A DNA stretch of 9,655 bases from Nitrospiria bacterium (lineage in GTDB: Bacteria; Nitrospirota; CAKKRA01; 9FT-COMBO-42-15). A model generated the notes under the pieces. It had not been told where the DNA came from. It saw only the letters and a program-made list of their open reading frames with translations, and searched no databases. Of this stretch, positions 1 through 4,930 are shown one piece after another. The stretch's first letter is position 1; every line of letters begins with the position of its first letter. The DNA lies in assembly GCA_919903585.1 (NCBI GenBank), contig CAKKST010000028.1, positions 1 to 9,655 of the forward strand, in the 5' to 3' direction. Position numbers and translations under genes: made by a program.

Positions 1-86
1 AAGCAATAACACGTAAAATCTATATCTTTTTTTGAACATATTTTTTTCTCTTGCCAAAGTTTTTTCAATATGATAGCATTACACAC

Positions 87-115
87 TTTTTAAGACAATA
101 ATAAAGATTTATAAT
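87..115 (+). promoter_or_regulatory. Candidate promoter of rpmB
   Basis: A perfect -10 hexamer TATAAT lies at 110-115. The -35 region at 87-92 (TTTTTA) is weak, with 17 bp between. A 13-bp palindrome (AGGGCT-T-AGCCCT, 116-128) follows directly and would cover the start point, so it could be an operator or an early hairpin. A second candidate lies further up: TTGCCA at 51-56, 17 bp, then TAGCAT at 74-79. Either would give an rpmB leader of roughly 90-120 nt. Only sequence match supports this. Confidence 0.4.
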
Positions 116-128
116 AGGGCTTAGCCCT

Positions 129-190
129 TGATTACACAGATCATAGTTATTTTTAAATCTGAGTAATCTTTTTAAAAATCTGTGTAATCA
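129..190. repeat. Inverted repeat in the rpmB leader
   Basis: TGATTACACAGAT at 129-141 is matched exactly by its reverse complement ATCTGTGTAATCA at 178-190, giving 13-bp perfect arms and a 36-nt AT-rich spacer. The spacer holds a near copy of the right arm (AAATCTGAGTAATC, 155-168), so there is also an imperfect direct repeat. The right arm ends 5 nt before the rpmB Shine-Dalgarno. In RNA it could form a long hairpin close to the ribosome binding site. Similar 'ATCTGTGTAATC' intergenic repeats are common in environmental genomes, so it may simply be a dispersed repeat. Confidence 0.7.
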
Positions 191-208
191 TTTTCAGGAG
201 GTTTAAAA

Positions 209-400
209 ATGGCAAGGGTTTGTGAAGTATGCGGCAAAGGAAAGATGATGGGCAATAATGTCAGCCACGCAAATAACAGAACCAAAAAAATCTTCTTTCC
301 AAATGTACAGACAGTCAGGGTTGTTACAAAAGGCGGGACAAAAAAGATGCGGATCTGCACAAGGTGTCTTCGTTCAGGCATGGTAAAAAAGGCGGGCTAA
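209..400 (+). CDS. rpmB: Large ribosomal subunit protein bL28
   Basis: This is the 63-residue bL28, a structural protein of the 50S subunit, and the only gene on the plus strand. It starts with MARVCEVCGKG and contains the family signature GNNVSHANN followed by a basic stretch. Cysteines at 5, 8, 50 and 53 form two CxxC pairs, the zinc-binding (C+) version of L28. The length is typical for the family. The ATG start is fixed by an ideal Shine-Dalgarno AGGAGG at 196-201, 7 nt upstream. The TAA stop (398-400) overlaps the stop of ridA on the other strand, so no terminator fits between the two convergent genes. Confidence 0.97.
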   Translation: MARVCEVCGKGKMMGNNVSHANNRTKKIFFPNVQTVRVVTKGGTKKMRICTRCLRSGMVKKAG

Positions 401-795
401 CCTTCCTTATACGCTATAACTTCCAGCTCAAATTTTGCACCTTTTGGCAGATTGGAGACTTCTACAGTTGAGCGGGCTGGAGGGTCGCTATCAAAGTATC
501 TTCCGTAAACTGTATTAATCTCAGAAAAGTCCTTTATATCCTTTAAATAAAGTGTAGCCTTAACAACATCATGTAAGGTTGCGCCTGCCGCTGAAAGAAT
601 GTTTTTGATATTCTCCATCACAAGTTCAAACTGTGCCTTTATATCGCCACTAACTAACTCACCTGTCTTTGGATCAATCGGTATCTGGCCTGATAAAAAG
701 ATAAAATTGCCAATCTTCACTGCCTGCGAATACGGCCCTATGGCCTTCGGCGCCTTGTCGGTTTTAATAATGGTCTTTTGCATCCCCTCACCCAT
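397..795 (-). CDS. ridA: RidA family enamine/imine deaminase
   Basis: RidA (YjgF/YER057c/UK114) proteins are small soluble trimers that hydrolyse reactive 2-aminoacrylate and related imines released by PLP enzymes. The 132-residue frame covers the whole family length. It shows the N-terminal APKAIGPYSQAV block, GQIPIDPKTGELV, and the C-terminal PPARSTVEVSNLPKGAKFE(L)E block. The last contains the arginine (in ARST) that binds the substrate carboxylate and the glutamate (in ELEVIA) found in active members. The ATG at 793-795 follows the upstream stop by 2 nt, which favours translational coupling. A second ATG at 781-783 is closer to the usual N-terminus and is also possible. It is the last gene of the leftward run; any functional link to cobalamin is unproven. 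Confidence 0.95.
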   Translation of the reverse strand: MGEGMQKTIIKTDKAPKAIGPYSQAVKIGNFIFLSGQIPIDPKTGELVSGDIKAQFELVMENIKNILSAAGATLHDVVKATLYLKDIKDFSEINTVYGRYFDSDPPARSTVEVSNLPKGAKFELEVIAYKEG

Positions 796-797
796 AA

Positions 798-1010
798 TTA
801 CTGCTTCTTATTTAGTAGTACTGCTGCCTCTTTGAAGAATTTTGTAGCCTCTTTTGTGGCATCAGAGGCATTCTTTAATTGCTTAGCCACATCCGGATAC
901 CCTGCCTTCTCTGCCCTATCAGCCCAATCAAGATAATTTTGCATATGGTCATCATTATGTTCAATCCAGTGTTCAAGCAGGTGCGTTAATTTATGCATAT
1001 CCTCATTCAT
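798..1010 (-). CDS. Small helical protein with a histidine stripe, possible metal-binding
   Basis: This is a 70-residue soluble, probably all-helical protein of unknown function. Its striking feature is five histidines at 6, 10, 14, 18 and 22, exactly four residues apart. On one alpha helix these give consecutive i/i+4 pairs, the classic geometry for binding Ni, Co, Zn or Cu, with acidic residues at 13, 17, 20 and 21 alongside. The centre reads EHWIEHNDDH. The rest (about 24-70) is charged, Ala/Lys-rich and amphipathic, with no signal peptide or cysteines. It lies 10 nt after cooT and 2 nt before ridA. From memory, proteins with an HWIEHN-like motif occur beside cobalt/nickel genes, but I cannot verify that here. 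Nickel or cobalt binding is inferred from the stripe and the cooT neighbour. Confidence 0.8.
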   Translation of the reverse strand: MNEDMHKLTHLLEHWIEHNDDHMQNYLDWADRAEKAGYPDVAKQLKNASDATKEATKFFKEAAVLLNKKQ

Positions 1011-1020
1011 TTATTTTTTC

Positions 1021-1215
1021 TTAGCCTTTCCGTTTCAAAATTATTTTATTCTTGGTAAGGGATATCTCTTTTATCTCACCCTCTATTTCTTTTTCCTCTG
1101 CAAAGATATTTTTTAGAAATATCTTATTGCCCTCTTTCTTGACTGACGAAACAGCCTCAAGAAGAAGCTCCTCTTCTCCCTTATCATTTACTATATATGC
1201 CTTTGCCTCACACAT
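1021..1215 (-). CDS. cooT: CooT family nickel-binding protein
   Basis: The 64-residue protein has the hallmark MCEAKAYI N-terminus, an acidic GEEELLLEAV block, an LKNIFAEEKEIEG segment and a C-terminal KIILKRKG strand. This matches the small beta-rich CooT family. In Rhodospirillum rubrum CooT is a homodimer that binds nickel through its Cys2 and serves carbon monoxide dehydrogenase maturation; Cys2 is present here. No CODH genes are in the window. It sits after cbiC and before the His-stripe gene, so a role in delivering nickel or cobalt is plausible. The Shine-Dalgarno is weak (AGGA about 11 nt upstream of the ATG). The gap in front of it is filled by a strong G/C-rich palindrome. Confidence 0.85.
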   Translation of the reverse strand: MCEAKAYIVNDKGEEELLLEAVSSVKKEGNKIFLKNIFAEEKEIEGEIKEISLTKNKIILKRKG

Positions 1216-1231
1216 ATTTATACTTATCCTG

Positions 1232-1278
1232 TAATCCCCCCATCCCCCCTTTATTAAGGGGGGGGTGAGGGGGGATTA
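1232..1278. repeat. G/C-tract palindrome between cbiC and cooT
   Basis: The outer arms TAATCCCCCC (1232-1241) and GGGGGGATTA (1269-1278) are perfect 10-bp complements. Inner arms CCCCCCTT (1244-1251) and AAGGGGGG (1256-1263) close on a 4-nt loop. On the minus strand the repeat begins at the TAA stop codon of cbiC (1276-1278), so the element supplies that stop. It could act as an mRNA-stabilising or attenuating hairpin inside the operon, since no U-tract follows. Confidence 0.85.
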
Positions 1279-1890
1279 TCCTTCTCCTGCTAAAATTATC
1301 AGGGCATTTACAATGGCAACAGCAACAGGGCTGCCACCTTTTCTTCCTTTGTTCGTAATATAGGGAATATCCACCTTTAATAATTCATCCTTTGACTCTG
1401 CAGCATCCACAAAGCCAACAGGCACGCCAACAATCAGCGCCGGCCTAAGGCCATCTTCATTAATCAGCCTAATAATCTCAAATAAAGCAGTGGGGGCGTT
1501 GCCTATTGCCACAATGCCATTTGCAAGCAACGGCATTGCCCTTTGCATCCCCAGAGCTGACCTTGTCTTTCCTTGACCTGCTGCTTCCTTTATCACATCC
1601 TCGTCATTCACAAAGCAATAGAGTCCTCCGCCAAAGGAATTTAAAACCTTTTCCCTTATCCCTGCCTTCACCATATTTACATCTGTAATAATATTGCAGC
1701 CTGACCTTATGGCAGAGACGCCTCTATCAATTGCCTGCGGATGTATTATCAGTTCCTTCCCAAATTCAATATCTCCTGTAGTATGAATGACCCTCTTTAC
1801 AATTGCAAGTTCTTTTTCAGAGAAGCTGTGCCTGCCAAGCAGGCCTTCAATAATCTCAAAACTCTTTTTCTCTATCTCGTGCTGTTCCAT
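1276..1890 (-). CDS. cbiC: Precorrin-8X / cobalt-precorrin-8 methylmutase
   Basis: The enzyme moves the C-11 methyl group to C-12, forming (hydrogeno- or cobalt-)cobyrinate. From the chosen start it has 204 residues, normal for CobH/CbiC. Visible hallmarks are HEIEKKSFEII at the N-terminus, the catalytic-histidine block VIHTTGD (His36), then IITDVNMVKAGI, and the C-terminal PYITNKGRKGGSPVAVAIVNAL. The ATG at 1888-1890 is preferred because AGGGA lies 5 nt upstream and the family N-terminus aligns there. A longer frame from GTG at 1924-1926 would overlap cbiX and add 12 hydrophilic residues. The CbiX neighbour suggests the anaerobic, cobalt-early route, hence the symbol cbiC rather than cobH. 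Confidence 0.95.
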   Translation of the reverse strand: MEQHEIEKKSFEIIEGLLGRHSFSEKELAIVKRVIHTTGDIEFGKELIIHPQAIDRGVSAIRSGCNIITDVNMVKAGIREKVLNSFGGGLYCFVNDEDVIKEAAGQGKTRSALGMQRAMPLLANGIVAIGNAPTALFEIIRLINEDGLRPALIVGVPVGFVDAAESKDELLKVDIPYITNKGRKGGSPVAVAIVNALIILAGEG

Positions 1891-1915
1891 TTCATTCCCT
1901 TTCATCTTCTCACTA

Positions 1916-2296
1916 TTATCGCTCACTGTCTTTTAGCGTTTCAGTTATCCTGTCAATTACAATATCCGCTAATTTTGAATGCACGCCAAGCGGCCTTGTA
2001 AAGATTATTTCTGTATCAGGGTATTTTATCCTCGCCTTATCTATCTCTTCCGGTATGTCATCTATAACATGCCTGCCGTGGTGTAAAAAATAGGGCTGTA
2101 TTATTATCCGCCTTATACCATACCCCACACACTCATCAATCTTATCCGGCAGAAGCGGCTTTGCAAGTTGTAAAAAGGCCACCTCTACAATATCATATCC
2201 ACCCTTTTCCTTTACCAATCCTGCAATCTCTTTGATGGCATTATTTGCCTCCTGAGCCCTGCTTCCATGGCCGAGGAGTATAATCGCTGTCTTCAT
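1916..2296 (-). CDS. cbiX: Sirohydrochlorin cobaltochelatase, short CbiX type
   Basis: CbiX inserts Co2+ into sirohydrochlorin, the entry step of anaerobic cobalamin synthesis. The 126-residue protein is the short form (CbiXS), which works as a homodimer. It shows LLGHGSR with catalytic His10, and QPYFLHHGRHVIDDIP with the second metal-site histidine (His76), each about where the archaeal short form has them. The ATG at 2294-2296 overlaps the TGA of cobB in an ATGA arrangement, a strong sign of translational coupling; the longer open frame to 2335 lies inside cobB and is not needed. Iron insertion for siroheme (SirB-like) is the alternative, but the cob context favours cobalt. Confidence 0.94.
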   Translation of the reverse strand: MKTAIILLGHGSRAQEANNAIKEIAGLVKEKGGYDIVEVAFLQLAKPLLPDKIDECVGYGIRRIIIQPYFLHHGRHVIDDIPEEIDKARIKYPDTEIIFTRPLGVHSKLADIVIDRITETLKDSER

Positions 2297-3678
2297 AGCG
2301 CTGTTACAACCTTTTTTGTAAGATTTTCCGCCCACTCCATATTTGACGCAAAGTGCAGATGCACATAACTTGCAACCACATTCTTATAGCTATATCCCTC
2401 AAGCCGCTCCTCACCGCTGTTTGCCTTTGTAACCTTATAAACCCTTCTAATTGTATCCGGCATATCTGTTATCTCTGAATAATGAAATTCGTGCCCCCTT
2501 ATCTGCGATCCCTTCTGCGCCAGAATGGAATCCTCTATTGTTTCAACTGTAACATAGCCGAGAGACTTCCTCTTTGGAAGCATTCTTGCAAATGCCGGAA
2601 AGACACCTATCATCTCATGCCTTTTGCCATCTAAATCTATTATTCCATCTGTAAGGTACATCAGGCCGCCGCATTCAGCATATATAAAAAGCCCCTCCTC
2701 TGCCATCTCTTTAATCTGTTTTCTGATACTATGATTTGCCTCAAGTTCCTTTGCATATATTTCGGGATAGCCGCCGCCAATATAGATACCATCAATATCG
2801 TCTGGCAGATTCTTATCATTCAATGGGCTGAAAAATTTTAGCTCTGCGCCATATCTTTTTAAGATATCAAAATTGTCCTGATAGTAAAAATTAAATGCCT
2901 TATCATAGGCAACGGCGATTGTTATCTTCTTATCGCCTGTATAGGTCATATCATTACTGGCTGAAGGGGTGAAGGGGTGGAGGGGTGGAGGGGTGATACT
3001 CAACATCCTTTCCACATCAATATTTTTTTCAATAGCGGCTGTAAGCCTCTCAATAAACCCATCCGAGAGTGCTGCATCCTCTGCTGTTACAAGGCCGAGA
3101 TGTCTGCTCGGTATCACGATTGATTTTTCCTTTGGCAGATATCCGAAAACCTTTGCCCTGCACCTTTCCTCTACAGCCTCTTTGAGTATCCTGTAATGGT
3201 TCTCACTTCCAACATTATTAAATATCACGCCCGCAATATGCACATCATTACAGTAATTTTCAAAACCATAAACAACAGCTCCAGCGCTCCCTGCCATTGC
3301 CTTTGCATCAACTATCAGAATTACTGGCGCATTTAATATCTTTGCAATCTGGGCTGTGCTTCCTTCTAATCCCTTTCCATCAACGCCGTCAAAGAGCCCC
3401 ATTACACCCTCTATCACGGCAAAATCAGCATCACTGCTATTTTTATAAAAAGACTCCTTCACATAATCTTCTGACATCATCCAACCGTCAAGGTTTCGTG
3501 AAGGTCTGCCTGCAATTATAGTATGATAACCTGTATCAATAAAATCAGGTCCAACCTTAAAAGGCTGAACCTTTAGGCCCCTCTTTTTAAGTAAGGCTAT
3601 CAGACCTATTGTAATTGTTGTTTTTCCAACACCGCTGTTTGTTCCTGCTATGATAATAGCTTTCATTGAAAAATCCAC
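2293..3678 (-). CDS. cbiA: Cobyrinate a,c-diamide synthase
   Basis: This amidotransferase (CobB/CbiA) amidates the a and c carboxylates of cobyrinate, using glutamine and ATP. At 461 residues it is full length. The N-terminal synthetase domain has a P-loop GTNSGVGKTT (12-21) and PFKVGPDFIDTGYH (39-52). The C-terminal class I glutaminase has GGGYPEIYAKEL (301-312), nucleophile Cys336 in YAECGGL, and a YVHLHF block (438-443) with the catalytic histidine. The inter-domain linker (about 229-239) is encoded by an 8-bp tandem repeat. A GTG start (3676-3678) is chosen because GGAGG lies 7 nt upstream; an in-frame ATG at 3664-3666 matches the usual N-terminus but lacks a close Shine-Dalgarno. It overlaps cbiX by 4 bp. 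Confidence 0.96.
   Translation of the reverse strand: MDFSMKAIIIAGTNSGVGKTTITIGLIALLKKRGLKVQPFKVGPDFIDTGYHTIIAGRPSRNLDGWMMSEDYVKESFYKNSSDADFAVIEGVMGLFDGVDGKGLEGSTAQIAKILNAPVILIVDAKAMAGSAGAVVYGFENYCNDVHIAGVIFNNVGSENHYRILKEAVEERCRAKVFGYLPKEKSIVIPSRHLGLVTAEDAALSDGFIERLTAAIEKNIDVERMLSITPPPLHPFTPSASNDMTYTGDKKITIAVAYDKAFNFYYQDNFDILKRYGAELKFFSPLNDKNLPDDIDGIYIGGGYPEIYAKELEANHSIRKQIKEMAEEGLFIYAECGGLMYLTDGIIDLDGKRHEMIGVFPAFARMLPKRKSLGYVTVETIEDSILAQKGSQIRGHEFHYSEITDMPDTIRRVYKVTKANSGEERLEGYSYKNVVASYVHLHFASNMEWAENLTKKVVTAL
2963..2994. repeat. Four 8-bp tandem units inside cbiA
   Basis: Four head-to-tail octamers GAAGGGGT, GAAGGGGT, GGAGGGGT, GGAGGGGT (plus strand) occupy exactly 32 bp. Read on the minus strand through all three phases they encode the proline-rich TPPPLHPFTPS of the CbiA linker. 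Because 8 is not a multiple of 3, gain or loss of one unit would shift the frame ahead of the glutaminase domain. Confidence 0.9.
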
Positions 3679-3695
3679 ATCTCACCCTCCCCCTG

Positions 3696-3779
3696 CCCCC
3701 TCCCATCAAGGGAGGGGGAAAACTCTACAGAAAATGCATCTCTCCCCTCCCCTTGTGGGAGGGGACTAAGGGGAGGGGA
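3696..3779. repeat. Paired G/C-tract hairpins between cobC and cbiA
   Basis: Hairpin one has perfect arms CCCCCTCCC (3696-3704) and GGGAGGGGG (3710-3718). Hairpin two has CCCCTCCC (3744-3751) and GGGAGGGG (3757-3764). A competing 12-bp perfect pairing joins 3743-3754 to 3768-3779. The element fills nearly the whole cobC-cbiA gap (109 bp). Its right end lies 8 bp from the cobC stop, and the C-rich run just left of hairpin one supplies the GGAGG Shine-Dalgarno of cbiA on the minus strand. Confidence 0.8.
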
Positions 3780-3787
3780 TTCTTCTC

Positions 3788-4429
3788 CTACCCGTTCATC
3801 AGATTAACAATGGCAATGTCATCGTAATAATCTATGATATTCAATGCACCGTATCTCTGCTCTATCCTAAAGAGATATTTCAGGTCAAGGCCTAATGCCC
3901 TGCATAAAATAGTCCTGTTTACGCCGCCGTGTGCAACCATTAAAATTTCATCGCCCTTATGGTCTTCTACTATCTTTGTAAGCTCTTTATTTACCCGCGC
4001 ATCAACCTCTTTCATGCTTTCTCCGCCATCTGGCCTAAAATCAACAACATCATTTAAAAATCTATTCCATTCATCTTTATAGGACTTCATTATCTCCTCA
4101 AGGGTAAGGTTCTCCCATACGCCGATATTTCTCTCTCTAAGTTCTGTCTTTTTTATTATGGGCAGGCTCCTGCCGTCATTTATAATCTTTGCACCCCTAT
4201 ATGCCCTGATAAGGTCGCTGCAATAAATAGCAGAAACCTTTGCGCCATTTAAACGCTCTGCAACAGACCTCATCTGTTTCACACCCTCTTCTGTTATGTC
4301 CACATCATTGAAGCCATTGTAGCGTCCTTCATGGTGGTTCACCACCTCGCCATGTCTTATGAGATATATCCTTGTAGGCTTGCCCATTTCTTCAAACATC
4401 TTTTTTCTCTTTTCATTTGTTGGAACCAT
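3788..4429 (-). CDS. cobC: Histidine phosphatase family protein, probable alpha-ribazole phosphatase
   Basis: The 213-residue protein belongs to the phosphoglycerate mutase-like histidine phosphatases. It shows LIRHGEV with the phospho-accepting His26, Arg75 in SDLIRAYRGA, the acid loop ELRERNIGVWENLTLEE, GGES (135-138), and VAHGG with the second catalytic His167. Many relatives share this fold, so the CobC role (removing phosphate from alpha-ribazole phosphate or adenosylcobalamin phosphate) comes from its place among cobS, cobT and cobU. The ATG at 4427-4429 has AGGAG 9 nt upstream, inside the end of the preceding small gene. An internal ATG at 4385-4387 just before the fold is a weaker alternative, and the first 14 charged residues are not part of the usual domain. 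Confidence 0.88.
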   Translation of the reverse strand: MVPTNEKRKKMFEEMGKPTRIYLIRHGEVVNHHEGRYNGFNDVDITEEGVKQMRSVAERLNGAKVSAIYCSDLIRAYRGAKIINDGRSLPIIKKTELRERNIGVWENLTLEEIMKSYKDEWNRFLNDVVDFRPDGGESMKEVDARVNKELTKIVEDHKGDEILMVAHGGVNRTILCRALGLDLKYLFRIEQRYGALNIIDYYDDIAIVNLMNG

Positions 4430-4435
4430 CTAAAC

Positions 4436-4594
4436 TTACTCCTGTCTTTTAACCCTATCAGAAGGAAGCTTAGGGCATGTGCCCTCTGCTATCTTCTTAC
4501 TGCAATCCCTGCACAGATTCAATGCAGGGTCGCAGGGGATAAACTTTTTAACATCTTTCGCAGGGACCGCAGTCTTTCTATCTCTTTTATTCAA
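4436..4594 (-). CDS. Candidate 52-residue four-cysteine protein
   Basis: A short frame from TTG (4592-4594) to TAA (4436-4438) encodes 52 residues. The basic N-terminus is followed by a cysteine cluster C21-x6-C28-x2-C31-x8-C40, around FIPCDPALNLCRDCSKKIAEG and TCPKLP, and a charged tail. The spacing looks like a small zinc-ribbon or metal site, though not a family I recognise. An in-frame stop lies 9 nt upstream of the TTG, so no ATG start exists. AGAAGG 10 nt before the TTG is a possible Shine-Dalgarno. The stop is only 6 nt before the cobC ATG, and the cobC Shine-Dalgarno lies within the last codons, suggesting coupling. The composition looks protein-like rather than random. The TTG start and the lack of a known homologue are the main doubts. 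Confidence 0.55.
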   Translation of the reverse strand: MNKRDRKTAVPAKDVKKFIPCDPALNLCRDCSKKIAEGTCPKLPSDRVKRQE

Positions 4595-4610
4595 ATTTAA
4601 TTAGCCTTCT

Positions 4611-4703
4611 TGTCATCCTGCCCCGCATCAAAGTGCGGGGTAAACTCCAGCAGGAATCTTGTCTATTTATAGATTCTCGCTCAAAAACTCTGGGGGAATG
4701 ACA
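4611..4703. repeat. TGTCAT...ATGACA palindromic repeat, first copy
   Basis: The element is bounded by TGTCAT (4611-4616) and ATGACA (4698-4703). It contains a hairpin with arms CCCCGCA (4621-4627) and TGCGGGG (4634-4640). The outer parts look like the widespread bacterial intergenic repeat that reads GTCATTCCCGC / GCGGGAATGAC, here degraded in the middle. No coding frame runs through it. Confidence 0.7.
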
Positions 4704-4716
4704 GGAAAAAGTATAA

Positions 4717-4787
4717 TGTCATGCCTGAATGTCTCTGTCAGGCATCCAGATTTTCTGGATTCCCGCTAAAGACATGCGGGAATGACA
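4717..4787. repeat. TGTCAT...ATGACA palindromic repeat, second copy
   Basis: The same boundaries, TGTCAT (4717-4722) and ATGACA (4782-4787), enclose three consecutive hairpins: ATGCCTGA/TCAGGCAT (4721-4728 and 4738-4745), ATCCAGA/TCTGGAT (4744-4750 and 4754-4760), and TCCCGC/GCGGGA (4761-4766 and 4776-4781). Its composite of nested stems within short terminal inverted repeats resembles a small non-autonomous palindromic element. It lies 13 bp from the first copy. Confidence 0.8.
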
Positions 4788-4849
4788 TTTATGGCCGTTT
4801 TGCGAGGTTTGTCAACACCCTCTTTAGAGCCTGTTGGCAAACTCAAACT

Positions 4850-4878
4850 GCGGTCATTGCAAACGAAGTGAAGCAAAC
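4850..4878. repeat. Fragment of a GTCATTGCAAACGAAG-type repeat
   Basis: The stretch GGTCATTGCAAACGAAGTG followed by AAGCAAAC resembles one half of a common dispersed bacterial repeat of the form GTCATTGCGAgcGAAGcGAAGCAATC. Only one arm is obvious here, so it is probably a remnant. Recognition is from memory; a genome-wide search would settle it. The preceding stretch 4788-4849 shows no gene or clear repeat. Confidence 0.5.
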
Positions 4879-4930
4879 TTATAACCCCCTTAATCCACCT
4901 TAATTTAAGGGGGACTAAGGGGGTTATAAG
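4878..4930. repeat. G/C-tract palindrome at the 3' end of cobS
   Basis: Arms CTTATAACCCCCTTA (4878-4892) and TAAGGGGGTTATAAG (4916-4930) are perfect 15-bp complements around a 23-nt loop that holds a weaker inner stem. On the minus strand one arm overlaps the last codons and the TAA stop of cobS (4924-4926), so the C-terminal Ile-Leu-stop of CobS is written by the repeat. As RNA it would fold into a long hairpin at the cobS 3' end. No long U-tract follows, so it is not an obvious terminator. Confidence 0.9.

Noticed and set aside
1891..1926. GTG-started N-terminal extension of CbiC
   Set aside because: It would overlap cbiX, adds non-conserved hydrophilic residues, and a better Shine-Dalgarno serves the ATG at 1888-1890.
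4721..4903. 60-residue plus-strand frame
   Set aside because: It is made of the palindromic repeats and shows no protein-like composition or ribosome binding site.
4878..4930. Intrinsic terminator after cobS
   Set aside because: The stem is strong, but no U-tract follows on the minus strand, and the same style of hairpin occurs inside the operon, so it is called a repeat.
4595..4930. Insertion sequence remnant or integrated element between cobS and cobC
   Set aside because: No transposase fragment or target-site duplication is recognisable; only short palindromic repeats are present.
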